Source: Enoplosus armatus (taxonomy: Eukaryota > Chordata > Actinopteri > Centrarchiformes > Enoplosidae). Taken from it: a DNA stretch of 64,000 nt. Within the stretch, counting starts at the first letter, position 1, and each line of letters starts with the position of its first letter. This document shows, in pieces, positions 21,240 through 36,400 of this stretch. The position numbers and the translations under genes were made by a program. Where the stretch lies: assembly GCF_043641665.1 (NCBI RefSeq), contig NC_092182.1, positions 19,839,241 to 19,903,240 on the forward strand. The letters run 5' to 3'. Under the pieces are notes generated by a model. That model was not told where the DNA came from. It ran no database searches and worked only from the letters and a program-made list of their open reading frames with translations.

Positions 21240-24200
21240 AGAGAGCAGAAAAAAATAACTGCAGGATTTTTTTTCAAGCCATTATCTTTTTTTGATGGGC
21301 AATTGACTTTGGGAACGGGGGTTCAAGGCGATGGAGTTTGTCTGTGCTTGCCAGTTAGAGCTCCAGGGCCTCCTGCCCTGTTCTGCTGTGATGCCTGCGT
21401 GCTGAGTTTGGCTTGGCTTGAGTCTCTGCACTTGATGGTTTATTCATATTCAGCGGTGCAGGACGCTGTGCCATGAGGTTCCTCTCGCACTCAATATGTC
21501 TGCGAGGAAGTAACAGAAAGGAGGTCTGAATCCCAGTTTTGCTGTATGGGCGTTTGAAATGTTTTGCTCTCGTCTTGAGATTGGAACAACGATCATTTTC
21601 AATGTCGACCAACACCACAGATTTTCTCCAGAAATGCAGATGTTTTACAGCCGTCCAACAAGGATTTTTAGTATAATCCTATTGTGTTTTACTCTACATA
21701 GCCTGATCTTGCTTGTTCGAGTGTGTTCTGTATTCTTTTAGTGTTTTCCCTTGTTTGTTTTATTCTCTTCAGTTCCGTTCTTTTCTATTTCTTCATTAAC
21801 ATCAAATCCCTGAATTCCAGTGGTTTTTTGAGCTTCTGAGAGACTGGAAAAATAATTGTTAACAAATTTAGCTCATGTCCTTACATCAAAGAGCAGCACA
21901 GAGCCTGCACTGAAGAAAGGTTTGGCATTTCGAGGAAAAAATGTATGCTTTGTGTATGTTCCAGCCTCCCCCACAGTCATCACCCATTCCCACAAATACA
22001 TAGTGTACTTGTACATGCACATGAACAAACTGCACTTAAACACAATCAGGTAAACATCACAACTACTAAAATGCCTAATCTCTGCTCAGTCATTGTGTCC
22101 ATGGTTCGTGTTCATCAATTAACAAGCCACTTGCTATTCAAAAACAAACAACATCAACTTCCCCCGAAAAGCCCAGTCAAAACAAGCGGCAAAGGCTGGC
22201 TTGTCCACACTGCCCCTCTTAATCAAAGCCAGATGTCTCTCAAAAACTATTTCTCTCTTTTCCTCACTGCACCCCTTTCTCCAATCGCTCATTCTCCCCT
22301 TCTCTTCCCCCCACATTCCCTTTCCTGTCTGAGATTGTGTAGACGGCTGGTCCTCAGCAGTCGTGATTTGGCACTCCTGTCGGCTCTCTGTCTGTCTTTC
22401 TGTCTTTTTCTCTCCTTCTCGAGCCCTCTCTCCCTTTCCTTTTCTGCCTCTAGAATCAGCGTCTTGTCAGGCAGGCATGGACCTACAGTGACCCTCCACA
22501 GCATTCACAATCATTCAAGGTGAAAAATTAGACCCACATGGCCGATGCCGCCAAAGAAGTGCCTCTTGCCGAATAACTTCCAGTTGATCTGCCTACCCAT
22601 TTGATGTGATGGTGATTTTGAAATACATGCCACAGCCTGCCTGTCTAACCGAGAGCTCTAGACTTCTTTCTGTTTACTTTAGCATGAGCCATGTCCCTTT
22701 GGTTACAGCTCTTTGAAGAGAGCAGTCTTGTGGCTGTCGACACACCATTCTCAGTTTGTCGGTGCCAGAGCCAGGCACAGAGTGAACGCTAATTTACTTT
22801 TCCACCTCAGTGCCGAGAGAAAACACCCTTTCCTGGAGATGCTAAACAATACGGGCAGTCCTTTTCTGCTAACTGCTCTTAAGGGGGGAAACCTCTGGAG
22901 CTCGTCTTCCTACTGTTGCTGCTTTCAGCTGGCTATCTTGCTCAACCTCTTTAATCTGAGAAGCAAATAGCCCCCAGTGTTGTCCTTAGAGCTCAGGCAC
23001 AACTCTGGACGGCTCAATGGGTCCTTGGAGAGTTGCAAAAAAAAAGCACAAGTCGGTGTGTTTGAAGTCTGCCTTGTGATTGGCAGTAATTTACTGGCTC
23101 TTTAACCCCTTTGTACTTTTGTATTACATTATGTTGTAATGCATTATAGAATTAGCGGTGAGTTATTCTGCTCTGGAAAAACAGGAACTGCTTTGTCAAA
23201 AGTGTCAAATGTCCTGCTCTTAGTTGAACTCCCTAAGAGTCATTCATTTTGGAAACCACAGAAGGGCTCCAACAAAATCTGAAATTTCCTCATTTTCTCC
23301 CTTAATTTCTTTACAGTAGCTAATCACAACAGTGACCTAAAGTACTATTTAGTTAAGACCTTAATTTTAGAAACATATGCATGGATTGAATGCAGATTGG
23401 TAAGATTTAGCACATTCATTACCAGGCCATTACTTCAGTTTAGTTTTTTTGCAACCAGCATAATCATGAATAATAGCTCCATAATAATAATAATAGCTTC
23501 ATTTTAGACTCATTTAACATTATTAAGTAGCAGATCTCCACAGGTCACATGTGCCCTTCAGTTATTTTTACTTACCATTAAAATGAATGTTGAATACAGT
23601 ATATAACCAGCGTTGGCCTTGGAAAAGGAAACAGGCTGATGGGGGCCATTTAAAATACAAGCAGGTTGGCTTCCTCCAGCCTATTTCTCTATCATTTCCA
23701 GACTTTGTTTTTCTCTGCATAGCGTAACAACCATAACATTTTCAGAAACCCCACCATTCAGAGCAAAACTTTGTGGAAACATTGTCAAAATCAGAAACTA
23801 CAGCTACACCTAAAATCCATGTTTCAATTTAATTATGTTGAGTATTTTAATTTCCTTAAAGTTGTGCAAAAACATAATGAAAACCATCTGAAATATTAAA
23901 TACAAACTCAAAATCTGAGTCTACTGATGATCACTACTTTACAACTGCACTGTTTCTCATCTTATCAGGCTGGGCTGTGTGCCTGACCTGCTGGCTGTGG
24001 ACGGTGCTTCACTGGGATTGAGGAGATGGAGGAAGGGGCAGCAGATTCTTGAAGGGGACACTTGTGGGAAGGAAAAGGGTCTCATTGCGAGAGATCAGCT
24101 TGTGTAAACATTCAGGTTAATGAAGCTCAGTGGGCCTAATCCTCAGCCCTCTTTCTCACTCTCCCTCGCCCTGGCCTCAAACCCCCTCACCCCTCCCCGA

Positions 24201-24296
24201 GACCCCCACCCCATCCACCCCCCGTTTTCCACCATAATCCCTTGCAGGAGCGGGCACTGTCAATCAAAAGGACCCCAGGGAAGGAAGGCAGGGGAA

Positions 24297-24333
<37 letters not shown>

Positions 24334-26130
24334 GTGTGTGGGTATATTTGTATGTTTGCTTATAATACCTGTGTGCATGGTAGAAAGTTGGGATTGGATA
24401 TGTGCTCGCGTGCACAAACCACAAACATCACAAACCTGTGCACACGCATGCGGGTGCAGGGTGCTTTAAGGTGGGAGTCGGTTTGGGGGATTTCCAGCGA
24501 GGGAGTGGGCTGCTTCAAACCATATGAGAGGAGAAGGTGGAAGCTCTGGGTCCAGACCTGGACTTGGGGGTAATCAGCAACACATGAACCGTATATGAGG
24601 AAGGGGAAAAGGGGATGAAGGAGCAAAGAGGGGGAGGGCGGAAAGGCAGGTTTCCAGTCTAAAAGCTCTCCATACGCTGACATCACACATTGTGGTCAGG
24701 CTATCAGACGAAACACACAGAGCTTGAGGATGTGTTTTTATACCCTGAAACAACACCACATGATCAGAATGTATTGGGCCTGTGGAGAAATATGTGTTGC
24801 ACTTTGAACTGATAGCTGCTCATGCATGTGAAAATAACATTTAGGCTACAGGTTAACAAGTTTGATAAACAATAAACTTTGGAAGGGATTGTTATATTTC
24901 ACGCAGCTGTGATTTTGATGGATCATGCAAAATAGACCATTCGAACAGTGACTGTCCAATCATCTAGGCAGAGCAGGTCTGACAAGCTTTGGATTTCTCC
25001 ACATGACAAAGTGGTGAGCATGGGGCTGAAGTAAGAATGATACTCGTCATCCTAAAAGCCCTTTCTCTTGTAACATTAAAAGTGAAAGGGTTACAGTCTG
25101 ATCTCACGTTTTTCTTCATCTCTTTATGATACTAGGACCATCAGCTGGTGAGGATGCTGACCTCAGTCTTTTTACACAATATCATAAAGTGCATATTTAA
25201 GGTTCTCATTTTAATACAAGTGAGCCGAAAACATAAAAAGTCAGCCGGAGACAGCATTTCAAATTAACTCATGGAGCTAACGTTGGCTTAATTAGCAAGC
25301 TAGCTACAGCTGATAAAGTTTTACAATACAACACACAAAAATGTGAGAAGTGAATATACATTACAAAAAATTGTTGTGAAAATATGAAATCTTCCCTTGT
25401 TAAACTGCATGTGAGGACACAAATACTTGACGGGCATAGCAACAGTAAAAGGGGGATGGTGCTCAGTGGTCAATTACCTCTAAAAATTCGACCTAAATTA
25501 CCTGTAAAGTGCTACAGAGAGTTTCCTCGTGCATAAGCCACCATGTTTCTTTCTTAGTCACAGAATTTGCCCCAAGGAACCGTAAACAGCGTTAACTAAC
25601 TAACACCTTCTCCCCCAACCCCCTCAGAGTAGTTACAATCCAGCTGGGCAATGGCCACTGCATCATGAAACAGATACCCGTGTATGTGTTGGTGCGTGGG
25701 TTTATACAGTATGTATGGTTTCTGTGTGGATGGATGTTGTTTTCACTTCCTCCTTGGCCAACTCCCTGTACTGTCTTCACAACAACAATACAATCACACA
25801 CACAGCCCAAGGACAGAGCCTGAACTGGCCATTCAACTCCACTGTTACCATATCAGTTCCAGCTCTACACCAAGGAGGGGAAGTAAATATTCAAAGCAAG
25901 TTAAAAGCATGATCATTTTTATTTATTTATAATATAAAATGTGCTTCAGAATGAGACAGGGTACCTCACAATGTTGGTTTGGTACCTAATTTTCTGTGGA
26001 AAACCCCCAATTATTTATGTTTTTATTGGTCCTTACTGAAAGATTCAGAAAGGTGATTTGATGGAGAAAAAAAGACTTTCAGTGTCAAGCTGGAATATAG
26101 TTTTGGAGTCCAAGCTTTCTCTTGATTTAA
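21240..26130. other. Intergenic; TG microsatellite and C/T-rich tracts only
   Basis: No recognisable gene. The pyrimidine-rich stretch at 22230-22440 and the C-rich stretch at 24150-24240 create long but meaningless open frames. A TG array lies at 24301-24340. Confidence 0.45.
24301..24340. repeat. (TG)n microsatellite
   Basis: About 20 TG units with one CG interruption near 24329. Confidence 0.96.
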
Positions 26131-26139
26131 ACTCGCATC

Positions 26140-26545
26140 AACTCATTTGTTGGTCCCTTGTGGGCAGCGGAAAGAGGCTGTAAACACAACACTGACATAT
26201 ATTAAGTTGATCAGGTGAACTGTTAGCAAACACTAGCAAATACATTAGCATTCATTTGGAGCCGTGTTTCTGGCCCCCTGGTGAGTGTAAGTCAGTTTCT
26301 TTTCTCCTTTTAGCTGTGTTTTGTTCTCCACCAACCCCTGAGGTAAATATCAGACTGTTTAGCTTCTAAATGCTCCACTATGTTCGCCAGTTGCTAATTT
26401 TGTCAGTTGTGGGCCTGAAGAACAAAACAATGAGCTGAGAAACGCTCCGTAGAGCTAAGAGGAACTTCAGAGTCGGGTGGTAATTATCTATAGCTTTCAT
26501 ATGTAATTTGTTACATTGTTATTACAAAATATCAATATTGCAGCT
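26140..26545. repeat. Candidate teleost dispersed repeat ('ctaaatgctccactatgttc')
   Basis: The strings gttctccaccaacccctgag, cttctaaatgctccactat and gttcgccagttgctaa occur in the order I remember from a repeat common in percomorph genomes. Ends are not sharply visible, so boundaries are approximate. Confidence 0.45.
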
Positions 26546-26559
26546 TTGAAGATTTAATT

Positions 26560-28990
26560 AATAAGTGCTCTGTTTTCACACAATAACACATGGACCAATT
26601 AAAGCAAAAATTGAGAAAATGTAGTTTTATTTAGTTTAAAATGAATAAAAAAAACTCTTCATGATTCTGGAGGATAGGTGGTGTGCAGGGCATGCAGGGT
26701 AATTTCAAAAGGCCATCGAAGGCATGACTAATCATGGCAGGATTAGTTTACTAGCCATATCTGGTCTTTGGTCTTTCCCCTTTTTCTCACAGTTCTCATT
26801 TTTCTGTCGTCTTTACGGATTTCCCTATTGCCTGCACCAAAGTTTTGGCTGCTGTTTTATGACGCCGTAGTTATTGTGATGATGATGATTTATGCTCTAA
26901 TACGCTTCTTTCTCATTTATTCCTGCTCCCCGGGCTCCCATAAATCAGTGGAGATATGGAGCCAAGCTTGGCTACATGCCACTCGTGCCAGAGCAAACAC
27001 TCCCCAAGGGACATGCAAGGGCTAAAAAACACGGGGGCATAAAAGACAAATCAAACGGTACCTGAGAATCATCAACGTCCAGTCATTTCCTTTTACATTA
27101 AATTCAATGACAAATACTGATGATCTAAGAGTTTTTGTATTCTTCTCTTCACTCATAAAAAAAGAATAATAAATCTGCAACTATTTATTGCCTACCTCCA
27201 GCTATTTATTGGCAAAGCTGTCACTGAAGTTTTTGCAGTGAGATTTGGGGGAATAAAATGAGTCCCTTTAACACCACACAGACCGGTGTGACTGAGCTGT
27301 CTGAGCGCTTCTGTCAGAGGTCTGCTCACTGAAGCCAGATGGCAGAAAGAGAGAAGGAGCGAGAGAGAGACATATGACAGAAATGGCAAAAAAAAGAGTA
27401 TGGTAGAAAAAGGACAGGATGAAAAACTGGGTGGTTTGGGGTTCCCCTGGCATTCTGCATTAACCTAGGAACACAAATATGCACACAAACCACACACACA
27501 CACACACACACACACACAAATAAACCCACACATAAATGCTGAATTATTCAATCCAGACTCTGCATCCAACTGCTGGCTCTGAACCAACATTAACATGGTA
27601 CAGTCCATACCCACGTGTAGGGTAAGACCCGGTCGTCCTGCCAGCTTTCTTCTTCTGTGGTAAAGCTGGTGTGTGGCACCAGAAAATGAAGCCAGCAGCA
27701 TCCCAGTGTTCATGCCAACTCCTTCCCCTTTTCTCTTCTTCTGTGGTGGTGAAGCTGGTGTGGTGACAAGGGCAGCCTGCGATGCAGTGAGGGCCCCTCA
27801 CTTGACTGAATTATCTCATCAGGGTCCTTTTATTAGGAACTCAGCAGGCTTATTATTTTTATTATTAACGGCCTGTGTTTTCATCCTCAGGATGCCAGGC
27901 TTCAGTGCACACAGCTGTTTCTCCTCAACTCCTATGTTTTCTTAACTTAAGAGGTGCTTTTGCAAAATGCCGTTCAGATATTTTTCTTCAGCATCCCCCC
28001 ACTCTATGCCTATCTTTTCACTGGACTGGCGTTCCCTTTTTTTCCTCTTTCTTAGGCAGGATTAGGCCAAGTTTAACAGCCATGTCTCCAGGCTGGAGTG
28101 ACAGGCTAGTAAAGTTATGTTGAACACAGCGAGCCAGATAATCATTAAAGTATGAAATAATAAATCCAAGTTTGCCTGGATTGTCTCAAGCAAGGCACAT
28201 CAATGAGCTTGAGCATTCAAAGTGACAGTAAGAAAGCATACCTTTCTCAACAGTATATTAATAGAAACCTTTGGTGTGAATTCTCTGTAGCATTTGCAGA
28301 CATCAATTATGTAATGATGATTAAATATACGTCATGAAAAAGAAATAAATTGTCACATCAGAAAGAGGGTGAAAGGAATTACTGGTCATGAGAAAGAAAG
28401 TATTTGAAATAGACTCAGTTCATCAGACAGTCTGAATGCTGAAATCCTACTGGGAAGATTTATGTGGTATATTTTTGTCTATCATTCATCACACCCCCAC
28501 TGTCTTTTAGGAGAGGATCATGAAGTGAACCTGGAGACATCAGGCTGCTAGCTAATAACCTAGTAGTGGTCCGATCAATAGCACAGCTCAGGTTTCCCAG
28601 CTACATCACAGAGAGAAAGTGTAGCAGCAGCTGTTTAGTGCCTCAGTCTTGATATGAACGGCAAAGCTCACAAAGAGTAGAGAGGGATTCCTTAACGAGG
28701 TTTAACATATGGACACATTTCAGCTCAAAGGGCAACCATGTTTTCTTTTTTAGGAATATCTTTGGAAAGAGTCGCTCTTTTTTCTAAAAATTAGATTGGA
28801 CAGTCCGCCACTCCAAGGATAAGAAATTCAACATGTTTTATCGTATTGTCAACAACGCATTAGTCCATCTCTAAGTATTTTCCGACATCCCAGCCCATTT
28901 GTTCCAACTGAAAATGTAAATGTACTCTAGTTTTAAGCAAAGATTACTTAAAATTTTAGTTATTAAAATGAAATACTAACTATATGTACA
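26560..28990. other. Intergenic, with a CA microsatellite and a small local duplication
   Basis: No recognisable gene. A CA array occupies 27491-27518. The string cttcttctgtggt...aagctggtgtg occurs twice about 90 bp apart (near 27650 and 27737), a small local duplication. Confidence 0.4.
27491..27518. repeat. (CA)n microsatellite
   Basis: Fourteen CA units. Confidence 0.95.
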
Positions 28991-28999
28991 CGCACTCTA

Positions 29000-29450
29000 A
29001 AAGGACACACAGGTTTGATGAGATATAGGCACAAAGAAGACTTAGTTGTGTCTGGAGAAAGATCATGGTTTGGGTTACAATAACTACTTAGTTAAGGCTA
29101 GGGAAACATCTTGGTTTGGGTTTAAATTAGTACCTTGTTAAGGTTAGGGTACCTTTGCCGTCATGTCTATAATAAACATGCATTTAAGATTCTGGGGTGA
29201 TCGTGGTCATGGTTTAGTCAAAACAATGTTGACTCGTGGTTGGAAAAAGGTAACAAGCAGCAGCATCCCTGATGTTTTGTTTTGTTGACCCATCTGTCCA
29301 CCCCGTCCTCTTCCTTACGCAGACTTTGTCACTCTATGATAACGTCATCTAATTTCCTCTTTTACTCCCGTCACAATTACTATGGCCATTAGAGGTCTTT
29401 GTCACTTGAACGTAAACATATGTAATTTTGGGGGCCTACCTAAATCCACA
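29000..29450. repeat. Candidate dispersed teleost repeat with two internal ~44-bp units
   Basis: The unit tggtttgggtt...aactacttagttaaggctagg is repeated as tggtttgggttt...gtaccttgttaaggttagg (about 29068-29155). Downstream strings such as cgtcatgtctataataaac and gactcgtggttgg fit a repeat I remember from fish genomes. Outer limits are approximate. Confidence 0.45.
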
Positions 29451-29459
29451 AATATTGTC

Positions 29460-32400
29460 ATTTTTCTTGGGAGGGCAGTCTCCTATTTTCAGTCTAGGAT
29501 TAGGTGTGTTAGTTTTTGAAAAACAATTGAGGTCTATGGCAGAGAGGAATAAGCTATATCAGGCTTTAGCTACGCAGGCAATACTTGTTAGTCCGTTGTT
29601 GGTTATGGTCTTTTCCATTCCTTCAGATGGTCCCAAAATCAATTGCTGATTTACAAAAGGGTTGTCTTACTTTTTACATTAACCAAAAGCAATTCATTCT
29701 ATACAGCAGATTTGGCCTTATAGTAATAAATAATACATAATTCCATTATGAATTTTACTTTATTGTAATATACAAATAATTGTCATGGTAATTGTCATAA
29801 TGGGTATTTTCAAGTTCAGGTGAGCAGAAAAAGGTAGAACTAAAGTAGCACTATTCAAAAGACAAAAACACTGCTAATGCTTTACAGTTAATGCAAAACA
29901 TGCAAAAACATTTTTCAATAATTCACACCGTACAGCATAAGAGCTTAGATCCTGTGTTCATGAGCTCCCTAACGCCATCTGAAGACTACAATAAAGACAG
30001 ACCAGACACATTTCTCACAAATTCAAACCGTACAGCGGAGCTAAAGCTGCGTTCAGAAGCAGAAAACATGATTCACACATTGAGACATGCAGACACCCCT
30101 GCAGCCGTCAGTTTTTATGGATCCCAAAAGTCCCATTATCACAACGCTCCAGCCTGAAACAGGCGCATATTCTCCGAAGCTTTGTCACTGGGCACAGTGA
30201 GTCAGGGTTAATATTGGCTATTCCACTGTGCTTATATCGCTCCCAAAAATGTTCAAACTTGTAAAAATCACTGTGTGATTTCACCACCATCTCAGTCTAG
30301 GAGGGACTGGATCAGTATTCACTGCGGCCAGCGCTAAGTCACAAGAGTGAAAACACAGAATGAAAACCATTTCTGCATAAGCGAGATGAAAGGGAGATAA
30401 GAAAAGACGGATTGGAGCAGTACAACTCAGTGACAGTTTGAGCAAATGATAGGTTGGGAACGTGTTGCTGTATGATTTGGGTTGTTGTTTTATCTGCTAA
30501 CGGCTGTCTAAATGTTGAAAGTCTTGCTGCTGAATTCAGATATCCTGTTGAGAACGACACGACCAAAGCTGTGTGAACTTTTCTTGGGCCATCATGTAGT
30601 TTAACTTTTTATACATGCCATTGTGTGTCAAGAGTGTTTTATTTTCCAAACAGGGTAGACTTAACAATTGAGTCATGCTTTACTCCTCCTCCACCACTGC
30701 TTGATGGTGGTAAGACTAGACTTGGTTAAACCAGAAAGGGGGGATGGTCAGTCATCATGTCAAAAAAAAAACAACACTCAGCATCCATCAGTCGTGGTCC
30801 CAAGACAGTTGGCTTACTTTCCATCCTGGTGGTTTATCAATAAAGTGATTACCTTAATAGAAAGAACAGTACCTTTTAAAAGCCTCTTTACTTGTCAGAT
30901 AATTAAATCAGCCAATAGAGGATCTGTTCCTGATCAGATGCATGAATTATTGATGAGCCAATGGAATCTTTGGAGGGACTCTGGGGGTTATTAATAATGT
31001 ATACACTCCATCTGGATTAATGTGTGTGTCTGTGTGTGTCTGTGTGTGTGTGTTAATTTATCCATCATTCATCCATCCATGAATCCATCATCAGACCTCC
31101 AGTAGTCCAAAAGCAGCAGCGACAATTGGGAAAAGGCAAAGTGCAGCAACCATAAATGCTCGTCTGACTTTGATTGCTTGAATTTTTCCCCTCAGTTGTG
31201 TGCAGAGTTATTAAAACCAAGCCTTGTGTCCTTCAGTACCCAGTCTGAGTAATAACAGGGTAATGCAGTAAGTCAAACAGTCTTGTTCTAATTAGGTGTG
31301 GTTGTGTGCGGTGTTCCAGTGCCTGTCAACTGCTCACAGACATGACCATAAACACGTTGGGCCTCAGCGCTCTGTTGATTCACAGCACAGTCCTCAGGAC
31401 AGGGATGGATCCAATAAGGTCTTTTCTCTTGTGTTTTCTTTCTGAGAGGAAGGAAAGAAAACACAACAATCGCAAAGGAATGTTCAAAACTAAAAGAGAG
31501 AAAGACAGTGAAGAGGGAGAAGGAAATATAATACAGAGTGTAGCCGTCTTAAAATGTCCATATATGTTATTGTCTTATCTTTGACTTCAAGTTGACTTCT
31601 TGGATCATTTGTGTGGTGACTTCCTAGCAATCAGAAGAAACAGTTGTTCCAAAAACCTTGAGGACATTTTTATAATCTGCAGGTTGTGTAATAGATGTAC
31701 ATTTGAGAAATTACAGTGATTTTCTGCAACTGGAGCTCAATTATGGCCAATGACTAGTGTCCCAGCACAATCTGTGGTATCTTACTGACTAGTGTGGTTT
31801 TGGTTTTCATGTGGTCTGCAAAATGACAAAATGATGCACTGGACTGAAGCTTTGAACTGACACGATGACAAACTGCCCTCAGCCAATGTTTGGTTTACAA
31901 CTGTTAAAACGTTTGATACACCCCATGTTTAAGCGCTCACAGGATGTATAATGTCGTAAAAAATAAAGCCATCTTAATTATCTCTATGTAGAGGCAGACA
32001 GTATTGACAGCCATGATAGTGACACATTATTGTGATAGAATAAACTGAGAAGAACTGTCTCTAAAAAAAGCTCTGCATTTCTTTTGCTATGAAAAAGAAA
32101 TGGAAAAACCTTTCAGAGTCCCAAGAGGTTGTTGATGACACTTTACAATACGGTACACAAAATCCTGACTAGTTACCAATGAATTAATAAAGACTGACTC
32201 AGTAGCAAATCTGCTACTTAATGAATGGCTAACTTGAAGTTCCTGAATTGCTCTGAATCAATGACTATATAGTAGATAATTACCTTCTTGAGAACAGATT
32301 GCTATCATGTTAACAAACCAAGTCAACATTAAATTCCACTGTGCTTTATAGGTTAATTAAGAGATGCAGAAGACACACATTCACACACATACACAGATAC

Positions 32401-35400
32401 TATACATCCAAAAACATACATATATACCTATAAGGACAACAATGATTATTTAGTCAGATATGCGGAACTGGATGGAAAGTTCTTAAGGTTGGATGTTTTA
32501 AACAAACATAATATTGACCAAACAATCTCACCTCAAGTTCCATTTAGTCATTATACTGAAGCTTTTGATCACATCGCATGATCTTCATCAGCAGATGGAC
32601 TTTACGAAGTTGTCATGGAAACGTAGATGTTCAAATTTCCATTTTTTGGACTGGCTTACAAGTTGAGATTCAAGGTTCCTTTTAACCTTGCAGACTGCAC
32701 ATAACATCATATTAAATACAAAGCAATAATATAATATTGGTGCAGGTCTCATATCAGTGTGTCAAATCAGTGTGTAATGATCATGTTCCTAAATATCTAT
32801 ATATATATATAAGTCTGCATACTGATCAGTTACTTAATGAATCGTTCCTAATCGGCTCGATCACAAAACCAATAATCAATCACTTCTTTCTTATTATGTA
32901 CATGATATTATTATTATAGGATTTTGTGTGCCTTTGTAGTAAAGTGTGAACGCTGAGCCTTCCTCGCTCTCTTCTCTTTGTGGGTGGAGTTTTCACACAC
33001 TTTGCAGTGACAAGGCAACGTGCAACAAGGTGAGGCCTCGGTGAAAATCCACTGCCTGAAGCCACCAAGCAGACCGGAGAGGAAATGAACACATCTCTGC
33101 TTTTTTTTTCACACCTTTACCTTTACCTCAACACGTCCCCACCTCTCCTCGCCTCTCCCTCCCCTTTTCTCTCTCACTTATTCACCCCAGGCATCGAACT
33201 GATCCAATCCAAAAGGTCACCTGTGGCCTCCTTCTCTCGCCCCTCCCCTCTATTTCTCTTTGACAATGAGAAAAAGAAAAACAAGCCTGAGGGAGTTTCA
33301 ATCCTGATCACCCAGGGCAGGTAACTCTGGGAGTCAAACAAGTGTCTCCTCTTCTCATTGCATTTTCCTCCCACATCATTTCCTTGTTCAGCGAGATCCT
33401 TTTCTTCATTCCTGAAGGTGAAAAGGTGACACGGATGATTCAGCGGTTGAAAAATATAGGCCATTCATGATATTCTGAAAGAGTCGGGTCTCTCAAAATT
33501 TAGAGAGATAAGAACAGTGTCTACAAATGCAAATACATGCTGCATATACCAAAAAGTGAAGCTTCATAAAGACAGGAAAGATGAAGTAGCTTCCATTAGT
33601 GATAAACTGGTGACTGGGAAAAAGAGGTTTTAGCTTTGGTCACCATTTTTTCTTTTTTAGGCTCGACCATCTCAACTTTAAAACTTGACCTTCAAAGTTA
33701 AACTTTTCATGTGACATATAACAAGAAAATTCACATAATCTAGTATGTGGGAGACAAATATAGTAACAATAATTTGTGTCCACAACTTGTGATTGGCACT
33801 TTACAGTTAATGCTCATTTTGTAATTTCTTCATTATTCTATTGTGACAATTTTTTTATTGTGTTGACTTAAGCAACTATAAAGTGATGTCTTTAAACTCC
33901 ATATAGCATGCTTACTGCTCCAGTCTGTCATTCTTCATATCATATTATTCCAAAAGACGGAGACAAGCAAAACATCGAATGCAGGTAAATCACACACTTG
34001 CTCACTGCTGTTTAAAGTTTTGACACTTTCCTTCATGTAAGCAGAGTCACTTCTCCTGCGTGTCATTGCACAAAACAATTATTTATATATTTATATTCCT
34101 TTGCGCAAAAGGGAGAAATTAACAGTGTCTCATTGATGGGAAACTTTTCTCTGTGTTTTTTGCTTCAGAACATAAATAAATCGGGACTGGCGCAGCTTTG
34201 TATGCATCTTTTAGTGTTACAAATCTCCATCCTCATCCATTAGCTTCCTGCTCAGCTATCACTTTTCAAATCATTGATTGGCAGCTATAAACTCTACGGC
34301 TTTGTATAAGCTTTGGGTGGGAGGGACGAAAGGTCAAAGGCCAAGGGTAGGTCGCCCTCCCACATTTCATTTGGACCCAATCAATATTAACACTGTCAAA
34401 GCAGACGGGCAAACCAGCGACAGCAATTTGTCCAATTTGATTTTACAATCAATAATCCATTTAAAGACATCGTTCCTCAATAATACTTATACACATGAAA
34501 CAGCAAAGTTATGTATAAACCACAATACCGTCTTCAACTTGATTTGCCTTGTTTGACTGCCTTCTCAGTGTGTATCTGAGATGTAGACTGGGACTTCTCG
34601 GATTCAGACATTGCAGGGTCTTTTTATTATCCTCATTAAAATAGTCTGTTTTCATATTTTTCAGACAAACGCACTGTAAAAGTACAGTTCATTATGCATG
34701 GCTCCAATAAGTGATGTTAAAAAATAAATTGAATAACAGTCTCTTTTTTGATTGTTTCAAAATTGCATGTGGGTGAAATTCAACCACAAGCTAGCAAAGG
34801 TTTGTTAATGACAGAACATGAAACAAAAATATATTTTTACATTAAACCTCAACATGGTGGGTATGCCATGCACAGCAACATCTTTAAAGCATGTAAAGTT
34901 AATGACATCTCAGTGTGTGTCTCTTGACCGCATACAGTATACAAGCCTCTGTACAGATATTATTTTGACCTATGGTTTTTAATTATTTTCCTGTCCTTTT
35001 ACCTTGGTTCAGCATGATCCAGTGGAGAGAAGGAGCAGTTGCCCCCCAACACCTCACTGGTTTTCTCTCTTGTTTTAAGCATCAAATCTGTTTCAGATTG
35101 TGAGGCAGCGGGGCTTCTGTAACTCAGGAAGCCATGTGAAAGTATTTGAGATCATCCCCTTTCATACAAAAAAGACACCCTACCTTCTTCTGCTTGTAAT
35201 CTTTCACTTTTACTCTCTCTCTGTTATTCTGAAGCACTCTTAACTATTCCCCTTATATCCCCTCTATCTTATTTGTCTGTGTTCCTTCTGTCTCTCTTTA
35301 TTCAGTGAAGATGTGAGGTCTTAAAAGCAGGACTTATGAGGGAATACGTGGGAGTTGCTTCAGTTTGTCCCCAGTGACAAGGAGATGCTGACGGTCTTGC

Positions 35401-36400
35401 CAAGAGCAGGTGAATTCAAGAAGAGAGAATATTTTCTGTCGCAAGTGTCCTCATTTCTCATCTTCATTCTCTAGCACCTAATGTTTACTCAATATAACTG
35501 AGTGTGTTTCCTTTTCCTTTCTTGCCTTCTCCCCTGATCTTATTACTCTTCATCCCCTTCAACTCGCTTCCTTTTGCTGACAGTGATTTAAAACTTTTGC
35601 TTGCCTTCTAATATAAGGCAGAAACTCACGCAGACATGCACATACAGGTCATGTCGTGAACTCTTGCTTCCTTCAGAGCCTTCCAGCCATGGGAATCCAG
35701 CACAACATAGGCAGAAGTGACACCATGCCAAGTATAATCCCTTATCACTAAAATAGCAGAAACACAAACCAACAAAAGAAAGTTTGGTTTTAGCTCTGTG
35801 GGTAAGTGATCATGAAGTTTTGCAACGTGTACAAAAATAAATGACAAATAACAAATAAATAAATTAATGAAAGAATTTATGCTTTCACTGTCAGCTGTGT
35901 GTTTTACTTAAAAAGAACTGCTGATGTTTTGTTCATGTGATGTTTGCCATTAAAGGTTTATTGTTTGCAGCATATTAATCATGTTGCTGATTGCTTTGTT
36001 CTGTTGTGTTGCCACAACAAGACAGCCAGGTGGTACTGTTTTTAACAATGGTCATATTTCTTTTTTCAATAAAGCAGATGCTATGTGATTGCACTTGGCA
36101 ATACTTTACATTGCATTATGATTTGATGATGGGATCAAATAAAGAAATAGTCCCTTTGTCATGCTCAATGCCACAGGGCAGCTGATTTGAGTGCAATTAC
36201 AAAAACCGATACGTAATGAAATTCAATATTCGTGAGATACGTCTTTTAAGATATCACAAGGATGACATGCGGGAGTGGCTGATGTCCTCGCCTTCCACAT
36301 TTAGTGATGCAGAGCATTAATGAACATGCAGGAACTTTCCCTTACTGAAATACCACAGAAATTCTCACACGACTGTATGAAGTTATGGATCACCAGCACT
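29460..36400. other. Intergenic, nothing recognised
   Basis: About 7 kb without a recognisable gene on either strand. It contains short TG runs (31020-31053) and pyrimidine-rich tracts (33085-33260, 35200-35310). Individual open frames are short and of biased composition. Confidence 0.4.

Noticed and set aside
22230..22520. Long opposing frames rich in Leu/Ser (+) and Arg/Glu/Lys (-)
   Set aside because: Caused by a pyrimidine-rich stretch that lacks stops on both strands; composition only.
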